Shown piece after piece: positions 53,760-64,000 of a stretch of DNA of 64,000 nt. The translations under genes were made by a program, and so were the position numbers. The notes beneath the pieces were generated by a model. It searched no databases. It was not told the origin of the DNA and saw only the letters and a program-made list of their open reading frames with translations. The number at the start of each line of letters is the position of its first letter. The first letter of the stretch is position 1. Source of the stretch: Rhodoluna sp. KAS3 (GTDB lineage: Bacteria; Actinomycetota; Actinomycetes; Actinomycetales; Microbacteriaceae); NCBI RefSeq assembly GCF_026000575.1, contig NZ_AP026910.1:310001-374000 (forward strand), in the 5' to 3' direction.

Positions 53760-55514
53760 ATGGATGAAATCCAGGAAACCACTGCTCCGGTACGTAAAAG
53801 CCGTCGTGTAGTTGCTGATGCAGCAGCTCCAGCAGCAGATTCAGCTGCCACCGCAGCGCCAAAAAAGACCACTCGCACCCGTGCCGCAAAGGCCAGCACA
53901 GATGCTGCCGAGGCTCCGGCTGAAAAGGCTCCAGCAGCCAAGGCTCCACGCGCTGCTAAGACTGAGCAGTCAGAAGCTCCAGCTGAGTCAAAGGCTCCAG
54001 CCGAGGCCAAGTCTGAGAAGTCAGAGTCTGCAGGTGAGGGCCAGGAGCGCTCAGAGCGTTCAGGCAACAACCGTAACCGTAACCGCAACCGTAACCGCAA
54101 CCGCAATGGCGGCGAATCGAACGGTTCAGAGTCGGGCGAATCGCGCGATTCAAACGAGTCAGCTCCGCGTGAGAACGCCAACCGCGACAACTCAACTCGC
54201 GACAACGATTCACGCAACGACCGCGACTTCAACGACGAGCGCCGTAACCGCAACGGTCGCAACCGTAACCGCAATGACCGTTACCGCGACCGCAACGATC
54301 GCCGTGGCGGCCGTGGCAATGGCGGTATGCAGGATGAGATCGAACCAGAAATTTCTCCCGATGACATCTTGGTTCCGGTTGCCGGAATCTTGGATGTTCT
54401 AGACAACTATGCGTTTGTTCGCACCAGCGGTTACCTCCCTGGTCCGAACGACGTTTACGTTTCACTAGGTCAGGTCAAGAAGTACAACCTTCGTAAGGGT
54501 GACGCTGTGGTTGGCGCTATCCGCCAGCCAAAAGAGGGCGAAGGCCAGGGTCGCCAGAAGTTCAACGCGATTGTTCGCATTGACTCAATCAACGGCCTTA
54601 CCCAAGAGCAGGCTGCCAACCGTGTTGAATTTGGCAAGCTAACTCCGCTTTACCCTCAGTCGCGTTTGCGCCTAGAGACCGAGCCAAACAAGTTGAGCAC
54701 CCGAATTATCGACTTGGTTTCACCAATCGGTAAGGGTCAGCGCGGTTTGATCGTTTCGCCACCAAAGGCCGGTAAGACCTTGGTGCTGCAGGCAATTGCA
54801 AACTCAATCGCAGTCAACAACCCTGAAGTTCACCTAATGGTGGTTTTGGTTGACGAGCGTCCTGAAGAAGTTACCGACATGCAGCGCACCGTCAAGGGTG
54901 AGGTTATTGCTTCTACCTTCGACCGTCCGGCTGAAGACCACACCACCGTTGCTGAGTTGGCAATCGAGCGCGCAAAGCGTTTGGTTGAGCTTGGTCACGA
55001 CGTTGTAGTCCTTCTCGACTCAATTACCCGTCTGGGCCGCGCCTACAACCTAAGCGCACCTGCTTCAGGCCGAATTCTTTCAGGTGGTGTTGACTCGTCA
55101 GCACTTTACCCACCAAAGCGCTTCTTTGGTGCAGCCCGAAACATCGAGGATGGCGGCTCGCTGACCATTCTGGCAACCGCTCTCGTTGAGACCGGTTCAA
55201 AGATGGATGAGGTTATCTTCGAAGAGTTCAAGGGAACCGGAAACATGGAGCTTCGCCTGTCACGTTCACTCGCTGACAAGCGCATCTTCCCAGCCGTTGA
55301 CGTCAACGCGTCTGGTACTCGTCGCGAAGAAATGCTTATGAGCCCAGATGAGACCAAGATTGTCTGGAAGCTTCGCCGCGCACTTGCCGGTCTAGAGCAG
55401 CAGCAGGCACTTGAGCTTGTAATCAGCCGTCTGAAAGAGACCTCAAGCAACGTCGAGTTCTTGATGAAGGTTCAGAAGTCAATGCCAGTTCCAACCGGTT
55501 CTGACTCGGAGTAA
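53760..55514 (+). CDS. rho: Transcription termination factor Rho
   Basis: 584 residues. After an Ala/Pro/Lys-rich start (about 1-100) comes an Asn/Arg/Asp-rich low-complexity stretch (about 100-185, including six Asn-Arg repeats), then the RNA-binding cold-shock-like domain ([12 protein letters not shown]) and the RecA-type motor with Walker A PPKAGKT (Lys339), VLVDERPEE and [11 protein letters not shown]. The motor and RNA-binding parts are well conserved. Other actinobacterial Rho proteins, such as that of Micrococcus luteus, begin with a helix-extended-helix domain; none is visible here and no upstream frame could encode one. Confidence 0.97.
   Translation: MDEIQETTAPVRKSRRVVADAAAPAADSAATAAPKKTTRTRAAKASTDAAEAPAEKAPAAKAPRAAKTEQSEAPAESKAPAEAKSEKSESAGEGQERSERSGNNRNRNRNRNRNRNGGESNGSESGESRDSNESAPRENANRDNSTRDNDSRNDRDFNDERRNRNGRNRNRNDRYRDRNDRRGGRGNGGMQDEIEPEISPDDILVPVAGILDVLDNYAFVRTSGYLPGPNDVYVSLGQVKKYNLRKGDAVVGAIRQPKEGEGQGRQKFNAIVRIDSINGLTQEQAANRVEFGKLTPLYPQSRLRLETEPNKLSTRIIDLVSPIGKGQRGLIVSPPKAGKTLVLQAIANSIAVNNPEVHLMVVLVDERPEEVTDMQRTVKGEVIASTFDRPAEDHTTVAELAIERAKRLVELGHDVVVLLDSITRLGRAYNLSAPASGRILSGGVDSSALYPPKRFFGAARNIEDGGSLTILATALVETGSKMDEVIFEEFKGTGNMELRLSRSLADKRIFPAVDVNASGTRREEMLMSPDETKIVWKLRRALAGLEQQQALELVISRLKETSSNVEFLMKVQKSMPVPTGSDSE
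54069..54104 (+). repeat. Six tandem copies of AACCGY inside rho
   Basis: A 36-bp run of the hexamer AACCGT/AACCGC codes for Asn-Arg six times. The short period makes it prone to slippage, which would change the length of the disordered segment in 2-residue steps without shifting frame. Related but imperfect AACCG units recur near 54245-54300. Confidence 0.85.
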
Positions 55515-55517
55515 AAA

Positions 55518-56603
55518 TTGCTCTCTTCGGTTCAACCACTAATTGCTGAGCACGCAGAGCTTCAGACCAAGTTGTCTGACCCTGCGCTGCACGGTAACCC
55601 AGCTCTGGCCAAAAAGCTCAATCGTCGCTATGCCGAATTGAGCACGATTGTTGCCGCCTATAACCAGGTTGTTTCGCTAAACGAAGACCTGAAAGCGGCC
55701 AAAGAATTGGCCAAAGAAGATGAGATGTTTGCCGAGGAGGCAACCATCACTGAAGAGCGTTTGCTGGCGGCAAATGAAAAACTTCGTCGCCTGCTTATTC
55801 CTCGCGACCCAGATGATGGCCGTGACGTGATCATGGAAATCAAGGCCGGCGAAGGTGGAGCTGAGTCAGCTCTGTTTGCAGCAGACTTGCTTCGCATGTA
55901 CATCCAGTACGCCAACTCAAAGGGTTGGAAGACCGAGGTTCTTGACAAGAACGAGTCAGATCTGGGTGGCATTAAAGACATTCAGCTGGCAATCAAGGGC
56001 AATGCAACTGACCCTTCACAGGGCGTTCACGCGCACTTGAAGTATGAGGGTGGCGTTCACCGCGTACAGCGTGTTCCGGCTACTGAAACTCAGGGGCGCA
56101 TCCACACCTCAGCGGCTGGCGTTTTGGTGTTCCCAGAAGTCGATGAGCCTGAAGAGGTCGAGATCAGCCAAAACGATCTCCGCATCGACGTCTACCGTTC
56201 TTCTGGTCCTGGCGGCCAGTCGGTAAACACGACTGACTCTGCTGTTCGTATCACCCACTTGCCAACCGGAATCACTGTTGCCATGCAGAACGAGAAGTCG
56301 CAGCTGCAGAACCGTGAAGCGGCCATGCGTGTTCTTCGAGCACGTATTCTGGCAGCCCAGCAGGAGGCCATCGAGGCAGAGCAGTCAGCTGCTCGCAAGT
56401 CTCAGGTTAAATCTGTCGACCGTTCTGAGCGCATCCGCACTTATAACTATCCAGAAAACCGCATTGCAGATCACCGCACTGGATACAAGGCCTACAACCT
56501 CGATGCTGTAATGGACGGTGCACTTGAGCCGGTTATCCAGTCGGCTATTCAGATGGATGAAGAAGCGCGTCTAGCGGCACTCGGTTCTGCTGAATCGAAG
56601 TAA
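55518..56603 (+). CDS. prfA: Peptide chain release factor 1
   Basis: 361 residues from TTG 55518, with GGAG 6 nt upstream. It reads UAA and UAG stops: the tripeptide anticodon PAT is at 187-189 and the catalytic GGQ at 232-234 in [16 protein letters not shown]. It is followed by prmC, which methylates the Gln of that GGQ, a common pairing. In mycobacteria rpmE lies between rho and prfA; here only three bases separate them. Confidence 0.97.
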   Translation: MLSSVQPLIAEHAELQTKLSDPALHGNPALAKKLNRRYAELSTIVAAYNQVVSLNEDLKAAKELAKEDEMFAEEATITEERLLAANEKLRRLLIPRDPDDGRDVIMEIKAGEGGAESALFAADLLRMYIQYANSKGWKTEVLDKNESDLGGIKDIQLAIKGNATDPSQGVHAHLKYEGGVHRVQRVPATETQGRIHTSAAGVLVFPEVDEPEEVEISQNDLRIDVYRSSGPGGQSVNTTDSAVRITHLPTGITVAMQNEKSQLQNREAAMRVLRARILAAQQEAIEAEQSAARKSQVKSVDRSERIRTYNYPENRIADHRTGYKAYNLDAVMDGALEPVIQSAIQMDEEARLAALGSAESK

Positions 56604-56608
56604 CGCTC

Positions 56609-57463
56609 TTGTTTCTGCGCGAACTCATCGAGCACGCAACCGAACGTTTTACCCAGGTGGGTATCGATTCAGCGGCGGTCGATGCAGAACTCTTAGCCGG
56701 GCACGTCCTTGGCTTGAGTCGCGGGGGAGTCCAAGCTCAGATTCTGATTGGTGGCAAGGTTTCTGCTGATCAGGCCAAGCAAATCACCGATCTGTTCGGC
56801 AGACGTCTGGCCAGAGAACCACTCCAGCACATCACCGGAATTGGTTACTTTCGAAACTTAGAGCTTGAAGTCGGCCGCGGCGTTTTTATCCCGCGTCCAG
56901 AGACTGAGTTTGTGGCGCAATTGGCCATCGATGCTCTTGCCAGAGTTCAGAGCGCCAATCCGATTGCTGTTGATTTGGGTACCGGTTCAGGGGCCATCGC
57001 ATTGGCCATGGCTACCGAGGTTCCTAATGCGCGAGTTTACGCAGTAGAGAAGTCAGACGATGCCATGCCGTTCACCTCGGCAAACTTCAAAAAGTACGGC
57101 TCTGCGAATGCCAATCTGGTTCAAGGCGATTTGGCTGAGGCATTCGAAGACCTAAACGGTCAGGTGGCGGTAGTTGCCTCGAATCCGCCTTACATTCCTT
57201 CTGCCGCGGTGCCAAGAGACGTAGAGGTACACCTTCACGATCCTGATCTGGCTCTTTACGGTGGCCAAGACGGCATGGACGTTATTCATCAGGTATCGGC
57301 CACAGCCCGTCGACTTCTGGTGACTGGGGGAGTGCTGGTAATCGAGCACGCCGACTCGCAATCCAATCAGGTCTGTCAACTACTATTGGCTGATGGATGG
57401 CGCGAAGTTCAACCTCATCGCGATCTAACCAACCGCGACCGCGCAGTAACCGCCATCAAGTAG
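56609..57463 (+). CDS. prmC: Release factor glutamine methyltransferase
   Basis: 284 residues from a TTG five bases after prfA. The SAM motif is DLGTGSGAIALAMA and the catalytic NPPY is at 192-195 in ASNPPYIPSAA. The N-terminal helical domain (about 1-95) binds release factors. It methylates the GGQ glutamine of RF1 and RF2. The ribosome binding site is weak, consistent with coupling to prfA. Confidence 0.95.
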   Translation: MFLRELIEHATERFTQVGIDSAAVDAELLAGHVLGLSRGGVQAQILIGGKVSADQAKQITDLFGRRLAREPLQHITGIGYFRNLELEVGRGVFIPRPETEFVAQLAIDALARVQSANPIAVDLGTGSGAIALAMATEVPNARVYAVEKSDDAMPFTSANFKKYGSANANLVQGDLAEAFEDLNGQVAVVASNPPYIPSAAVPRDVEVHLHDPDLALYGGQDGMDVIHQVSATARRLLVTGGVLVIEHADSQSNQVCQLLLADGWREVQPHRDLTNRDRAVTAIK

Positions 57464-57487
57464 TCCCAAGCCACATAGGAGTGTGAA

Positions 57488-58180
57488 GTGCAGCGAGTTT
57501 TTGATTGCTCAGTCGACACTGACCTGTTGACCGGTATGCGTCGCGCCAAGGTTTCCCTAGGTCGTGGTGAACTCGTGGTACTGCCCACCGACACGGTTTA
57601 TGGCATCGGCTGTGATGCTTTCTCGGCAAAGGGAGTTCAGGCACTTTTGGCTGCCAAGGGTCGAACCCCGCAGTCACCGCCGCCGGTCCTAATTGGCAAC
57701 GTAAACACTCTGCACGCTCTAGCCGAAGATGTTCCTGACGTTGCCCGCCGTTTGGCTGACACATTCTGGCCCGGCGCCCTCACCATGATTCTTCGTGCCC
57801 AGCCTTCACTCAACTGGGACCTCGGCGAGACCAAAGGCACCGTAGCCCTCCGTATGCCAGACCACAAAATTGCTTTGGCTCTGCTTGAGGACGTTGGCCC
57901 AATGGCGGTTTCAAGCGCAAACCTAACCGGCCAGCCCGCAGCAACTACCTGTGCTCAGGCTTACGACTACCTTGGCGAAAGTGTTCAGGTTTACCTCGAC
58001 AGCGGCAACAGCCCAAAGGGTGAGGCGTCCACCATTATTGACCTAACCGGAATCACCGACTCATACGATGCAGACGGCAACCTAAGCACCACCGGCAAAA
58101 TCCGCATTGTTCGACGCGGTGCACTGTCTGATGCAAAACTTCGATCGGTTGCCGGCGACCTACTCGAGGGTGCCAACTAG
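57488..58180 (+). CDS. tsaC: L-threonylcarbamoyladenylate synthase (Sua5/YciO/YrdC)
   Basis: 230 residues. It makes threonylcarbamoyl-AMP for t6A37 of ANN-decoding tRNAs. LPTDTVYGIGCDA, the KGR segment (AAKGRTPQSPP), WPGALTMIL and SSANLTGQPA are the YrdC-domain signatures. Length is that of TsaC with a short extension, not the full Sua5. AGGAG lies 6 nt before GTG 57488. The threonine it uses is made by the genes just upstream in this same run. Confidence 0.95.
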   Translation: MQRVFDCSVDTDLLTGMRRAKVSLGRGELVVLPTDTVYGIGCDAFSAKGVQALLAAKGRTPQSPPPVLIGNVNTLHALAEDVPDVARRLADTFWPGALTMILRAQPSLNWDLGETKGTVALRMPDHKIALALLEDVGPMAVSSANLTGQPAATTCAQAYDYLGESVQVYLDSGNSPKGEASTIIDLTGITDSYDADGNLSTTGKIRIVRRGALSDAKLRSVAGDLLEGAN

Positions 58181-58183
58181 TCA

Positions 58184-59296
58184 ATGCGCGCCTATTTACT
58201 GATGATGCTGGTTGCAGCAGCCGTGACCTTTGTGGGTACTTGGGCTGTTTTGAAACTCGCTCATAAATACAAGATTTACCCACAAATACGATCAAGAGAC
58301 GTGCACACCCGACCAACCCCAAGGCTGGGCGGCGTCGCCATGTTTTTGGGCCTTACAGCAGCGGTGCTCACTGCGGGCTCGCTAGGTTGGTTCAAGAGTG
58401 TTTTCAGCGATCCAATACACATCATCGCCATTGTGGTGGCCGCATTTCTAATCACTCTGCTCGGTTTCTTAGATGACCTTTACGACCTGGACTGGAGCCT
58501 AAAGCTTGCCGGTCAATTCGTTGTAGCCGGAATCCTCGCTTGGCAGGGAGTCCAGGTGGTTTCGCTTCCTATCGCCGGCCTCACCATTGGCAGCTTTGGT
58601 ATCTCATTTGTCGCAACTGTGTTCCTGACGGTTTTGGTCATGAACGCGGTGAATTTCATCGATGGGCTCGATGGTCTGGTAGCTGGTGTGGTGCTGATTG
58701 GCACCGGCGTATTCTTCGCCTACTCGTACCTACTAGCCCAGCAAACCTCACCAACTAACTACTTCAACCTGGCCTCTCTAATTTCGGCAATTGTCATCGG
58801 TATGTGCGTGGGTTTCTTGCCATTCAATTGGCACCGGGCCAAGATCTTCATGGGTGACACCGGAGCCATGCTCTTGGGTCTGCTGATGGCGACCTCGGCT
58901 CTAACCGTCACAGGCCAGATTGACCCTCAGTTGGTCAGTCGCGGTGAGCAAATCCCAGCATTCATCCCGCTGATCCTGCCTTTGGCGATTCTAGTTTTGC
59001 CGTTGCTAGATTTCACCTGGGCAGTGCTTCGCAGACTTCGCGCTGGCAAGTCTCCGTTTTCGGCTGACCGCCTGCACATTCATCACCGCCTGCAAGACTT
59101 TGGACACAGTCACCTTGGTGCAGTTCTGGTCTTTTATGCCTGGACGGCCGTGATTTCGATGTCCTGCCTTCTGTTCTTCTTCCTTCCGGTAAGCACAGTC
59201 TTCTCAATCTTGGCCCTGGGAATATTCGGCGCCGTAATCTACACAATTCGTCCGGTTATCCAAAGGAGATTCGCAAATCGTGTCAAAGGCAGCTAG
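58184..59296 (+). CDS. wecA: Undecaprenyl-phosphate GlcNAc-1-phosphate transferase (WecA/TagO family)
   Basis: 370 residues with about ten or eleven transmembrane helices. The catalytic acids are seen in FLDDLYDL, NAVNFIDGLDGLVAG and FMGDTGAM, and LHIHHRL is the loop that marks the WecA subgroup. It starts the lipid-linked assembly of wall polymers, such as linkage units of teichoic acid or arabinogalactan. It corresponds to mycobacterial Rv1302. The next gene begins within its last 17 bases. Confidence 0.94.
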   Translation: MRAYLLMMLVAAAVTFVGTWAVLKLAHKYKIYPQIRSRDVHTRPTPRLGGVAMFLGLTAAVLTAGSLGWFKSVFSDPIHIIAIVVAAFLITLLGFLDDLYDLDWSLKLAGQFVVAGILAWQGVQVVSLPIAGLTIGSFGISFVATVFLTVLVMNAVNFIDGLDGLVAGVVLIGTGVFFAYSYLLAQQTSPTNYFNLASLISAIVIGMCVGFLPFNWHRAKIFMGDTGAMLLGLLMATSALTVTGQIDPQLVSRGEQIPAFIPLILPLAILVLPLLDFTWAVLRRLRAGKSPFSADRLHIHHRLQDFGHSHLGAVLVFYAWTAVISMSCLLFFFLPVSTVFSILALGIFGAVIYTIRPVIQRRFANRVKGS

Positions 59297-59687
59297 CAAC
59301 CTATTCAAACGAGTCGTCGTGCTTGGCTCCGGCCTGGTCGGCGCAATTGCTCTTGTCGGCGGCATCGCCGGTTACCTAGTAGCAGCGATGCCTGGGCTAA
59401 TCAGTGCCCTGATTGGCGCGGGTTTGGCATTTGTATTTGTCACCCTCACCGCCCTGAGCGTCTGGGTTGGCGGCAGGCTTCCCCTCGGTGGCTTCTTCGG
59501 AGTGGTACTGGGCGGCTGGCTGCTCAAGGTAATCGGATTTGTGCTTTTGATGGGTGCGCTTAAGAACGCAGACTTCATTAGTGGACCCGTGCTGTTCTTT
59601 ACGTTGGTCGCTTCTGTGATGGGCACTTTGGCCGTCGATTCAGTCTTGGTTTTGAAGGCCAGAATTCCAATCGAACCGGCCGCCTAA
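59280..59687 (+). CDS. AtpI-like membrane protein of the ATP synthase operon
   Basis: 135 residues with four hydrophobic segments and few charged residues except at the ends. Position between wecA and atpB matches atpI (Rv1303) of mycobacteria; the sequence itself is too weakly conserved for certain assignment. AtpI helps assemble the c-ring or binds magnesium in some bacteria. The GTG has AAAGGAG 11 nt upstream and overlaps the wecA end by 17 nt. Confidence 0.7.
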   Translation: MSKAASNLFKRVVVLGSGLVGAIALVGGIAGYLVAAMPGLISALIGAGLAFVFVTLTALSVWVGGRLPLGGFFGVVLGGWLLKVIGFVLLMGALKNADFISGPVLFFTLVASVMGTLAVDSVLVLKARIPIEPAA

Positions 59688-59847
59688 TTTTCTCGAAAAA
59701 AGTTGGCCAATCCCTCGAAAACCTCTATTTCGTCGCAGCTACGGCTGTTAGGATTATTCGAGGAACTGGGGAATCTTCCCCGAGTGCCAAATCGCACTGT
59801 AAATCGCCGCAAGGCACACCAAACTTGCCCCGAAACAGGAGTTCACG
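59688..59847 (+). promoter_or_regulatory. Leader and promoter region of the atp operon
   Basis: TAGGAT (59749-59754) could be the -10 of an internal promoter. A GGGGA/TCCCC hairpin with loop ATCT (59768-59781) follows. An AGGAG Shine-Dalgarno (59837-59841) stands before atpB. No gene is visible in this 160-nt stretch. Confidence 0.45.
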
Positions 59848-60690
59848 CTGTTCACTAAAGCCTTGAACCTGCTCAATGTAGCAGCGAGCACCGAAGAGTC
59901 GGGCAGTGGTTTCCACGCCCCTTCAATCATGGAGTTCTATCCAGAGATTGTTGCTTTCGCTGATACTCCATTCGCCCTGAACCGAATCATGCTGATTCGT
60001 CTTTTGGTCGTTGCACTGCTTCTAGTTCTGTTCAGTCTTTGGACTCGCAAGTTCAAGCAGGCCAACAAGACCAACACCTTTGTTCCTGGCAAGTTCCAGT
60101 TGATGGGTGAGATCTCTCTAAACTTCGTGCGTAAGAGCATCGCTCACGACCAGCTTGGCGAAAAAGACGGCGACCGCTTCTTGCCGTTGCTAACCACCAT
60201 CTTCTTCGTAACTCTGGGCATGAACATCACCGGTATCATCCCGGGCCTAAACGTTGCCGGAACCTCAGTCATCGGTCTTCCAATCGTCATGGCTGCAGCC
60301 GCCTACTTCACCTTCATCTACGCAGGTGTCAAAAAGCACGGCGGTCACTTCTTCACCAACGCGCTGTTCCCAGCTGGTGTGCCAAAGCCGTTCTACATCT
60401 TGGTTACCCCGATCGAGTTCCTCTCGACCTTCATTCTTCGCCCGGTCACTTTGGCTCTTCGTTTGACTATGAACATGATCGCTGGCCACTTGTTGCTAGT
60501 GCTCTGCTTCTCGGCAACTCAGTTCTTCTTGTTCAACGCTGAAGGTGCTTTCAAGTTCTTCGGTGCCGGAACTTTTGTCTTCGGATTCGCATTCACGGTC
60601 TTTGAGATCCTGGTTGCTTTCCTACAGGCATACGTTTTTACTCTGCTGACCACGGTCTACATTCAGTTGGCCTTGGCAGACGAGCACTAA
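59848..60690 (+). CDS. atpB: F1Fo ATP synthase subunit a
   Basis: About 280 residues. It forms the proton half-channels next to the c-ring. FHAPSIMEFYPE, HGGHFFTNALFPAG and the helix LALRLTMNMIAGHLLL with the essential Arg (LRLTMNM) are typical. The start is unusual: the only ribosome binding site (AGGAG) points to CTG 59848, 6 nt downstream; the nearest standard start codon is TTG 59863, 21 nt away. With CTG the protein would begin like other Microbacteriaceae AtpB (MFxKAL). The TTG and the ATG at 59929 remain possible. Confidence 0.93.
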   Translation: MFTKALNLLNVAASTEESGSGFHAPSIMEFYPEIVAFADTPFALNRIMLIRLLVVALLLVLFSLWTRKFKQANKTNTFVPGKFQLMGEISLNFVRKSIAHDQLGEKDGDRFLPLLTTIFFVTLGMNITGIIPGLNVAGTSVIGLPIVMAAAAYFTFIYAGVKKHGGHFFTNALFPAGVPKPFYILVTPIEFLSTFILRPVTLALRLTMNMIAGHLLLVLCFSATQFFLFNAEGAFKFFGAGTFVFGFAFTVFEILVAFLQAYVFTLLTTVYIQLALADEH

Positions 60691-60716
60691 TCAGGACTGA
60701 CAACCGTCAGTTCTAA

Positions 60717-60968
<252 letters not shown>

Positions 60969-60983
60969 TCAGTCAGGATCTAA

Positions 60984-61561
<578 letters not shown>

Positions 61562-61562
<1 letters not shown>

Positions 61563-62365
61563 TGGCGAGTTCAACCAGACAGTCGCTAGCCCAGGCAAAA
61601 GAGGCCCTTGAGCCTCTACTTGCCAAGGCAGACCTCAAGTTCGCAGAAGAGATTTTCGCAATCGGCGCAGCCGTTGCTTCTTCGTCTCAGTTGCGCAGCA
61701 TCCTCTCGGACCCTTCCGCCGAGGTAAACGCAAAATCAGGTGCACTAAACGCCGTATTCGGCAAGAGTGTCTCGAAAGCTGCGCTTGAGTTCACCAACTC
61801 TCTGGTTGCACTTCGCTGGTCAACCGGTCAAGACCTAGTAGCCGCATTTGAGCAGCTTGCGGTCTTCACCGTTGCCAGCATTGCTTCGGCTAACAAGAAG
61901 CTCGCTGCAGTAGAAAGTGAATTGTTCGCTTTCCAGCAGGCCGTAGATTCTGACCAGGATCTCCAGTTTGCTCTGGGTGACCGCCTTGCTTCAGAAGACG
62001 CAAAGCTCGCACTTGTCGACGCTTTGACCAAGGGCAAGACCACCGACGAGTCAGTTACTTTGATTCGCCGCGCAGTAATCGGTGCCCGTCGTCGCCGCGT
62101 TTCAGTTGTACTTGAGCAGTTTGGCAAGCAAGTTTCTGCTGTTGCCAGCCGCCTGGTCGCAACCGTAACCGTCGCCGCGCCAATCACCGCGGCTCAGCTT
62201 GATCGCCTTGAGGGCGTTTTGGCTAAGTCATACGGCCAGAGCCTAAAGCTAAACGTTGAGATTGATCCGACCATTTTGGGTGGTCTCAAAGTTCAGGTAG
62301 CCGGCGAAATTCTTGACGGCAGCCTTAGCTCACGTCTTACAGCAGCAAAACTTCAACTCGCGTAA
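61562..62365 (+). CDS. atpH: F1Fo ATP synthase subunit delta
   Basis: 267 residues, longer than the roughly 180 of E. coli but usual for Actinobacteria without the mycobacterial b-delta fusion. The C-terminal block ITAAQLDRLEGVLAKSYGQS and DPTILGGLKVQVAGEILDGS are the family signatures. It links the b stalk to the alpha/beta head. One base overlap with atpF. Confidence 0.94.
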
Positions 62366-62442
62366 GCGAACAACAAACTTCAGCCGCCTAGGTAGCTGAC
62401 GCAACGACCAACCGGGGTTCGCCCCAGAAGTAGAGGAACGAG

Positions 62443-64000
<1,558 letters not shown>

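Noticed and set aside
54069-54104. Short direct repeats as a possible CRISPR or satellite
   Set aside because: The unit is 6 bp with no spacers and lies in frame inside rho; it is a coding repeat.
53723-54274. Long minus-strand Arg/Leu/Ser-rich frame opposite rho, and an Arg/Thr-rich plus-strand frame at 53812-54402
   Set aside because: Both are by-products of the low-complexity rho segment and have no upstream signals.

Overview
The window is a dense chromosomal segment of a small-genome actinobacterium. GC content looks moderate (mid-fifties by eye), many starts are GTG or TTG, gaps are tiny, and convergent genes often overlap at their ends. Gene content (actinobacterial DapD, AdnAB, TatB, UPF0182, DUF3107/3117/3039/3515, a low-complexity Rho) and neighbour order point to Actinomycetota, most likely a Microbacteriaceae-type freshwater lineage (Luna cluster such as Rhodoluna/Aquiluna). 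The phylum is well supported; the genus is a guess. Many genes lack a Shine-Dalgarno sequence and instead have a TANNNT/CANAAT -10 element 6-7 nt before ATG/GTG, meaning leaderless mRNAs.

Layout. 1-2.5 kb: end of a P1B metal ATPase, tRNA-Glu(CTC) with terminator, and a minus-strand MFS transporter. 2.5-8.7 kb: operon leuC-leuD-murA-plsC-gpsA-ddl (leucine, peptidoglycan, phospholipid). 8.7-12.5 kb: DUF3515 lipoprotein, thiL, dapD and dapE (diaminopimelate branch), DUF3117. 12.5-18.5 kb: O-methyltransferase, tatB, gabD, mrp, DUF1003, a PRC/MgtE-N/CBS protein and a GsiB/YflT-like protein, recalling the Mycobacterium Rv1201c-Rv1232c neighbourhood with gabD as an insertion. 18.5-24 kb: aminopeptidase P, PHP phosphoesterase, small proteins, a DEAD-box helicase, a ferritin-like protein and DUF3107. 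24-40.5 kb: adnA-adnB, a degenerate phosphotransferase, nudC, uvrD2, a ThiF-like protein, a DUF2342 protein, a PDZ-Lon-like protease and UPF0182; this follows the mycobacterial Rv3202c-Rv3193c order. 40.6-46 kb: initiator tRNA, a secreted PKD-like protein, an HtrA protease, DUF3039, murI-rph-rdgB, DedA and tRNA-Arg(CCG). 46-47 kb: a GH32/68-like beta-propeller protein. 47.2-64 kb: argS-lysA-hom-thrC-thrB-rho-prfA-prmC-tsaC-wecA-atpI-like-atpBEFHA, the order of Mycobacterium Rv1292-Rv1308 but without rpmE between rho and prfA; atpA runs off the end.

Functionally the window is almost all housekeeping: aspartate-family amino acids (dapD, dapE, lysA, hom, thrC, thrB) feeding cell wall (murA, ddl, murI, wecA), DNA-end repair (AdnAB, UvrD2), translation (argS, prfA, prmC, tsaC, three tRNAs) and energy (F-ATPase). 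I see no insertion sequence, prophage, integrase, CRISPR array or classical defence island. The most interesting signals are the leaderless genes with overlapping divergent -10 elements, a Rho lacking its N-terminal helix-extended-helix domain behind a hairpin-rich leader, a phosphotransferase that has lost its catalytic residues, a dedA start codon abutting a tRNA 3' end, and a probable CTG start for atpB.
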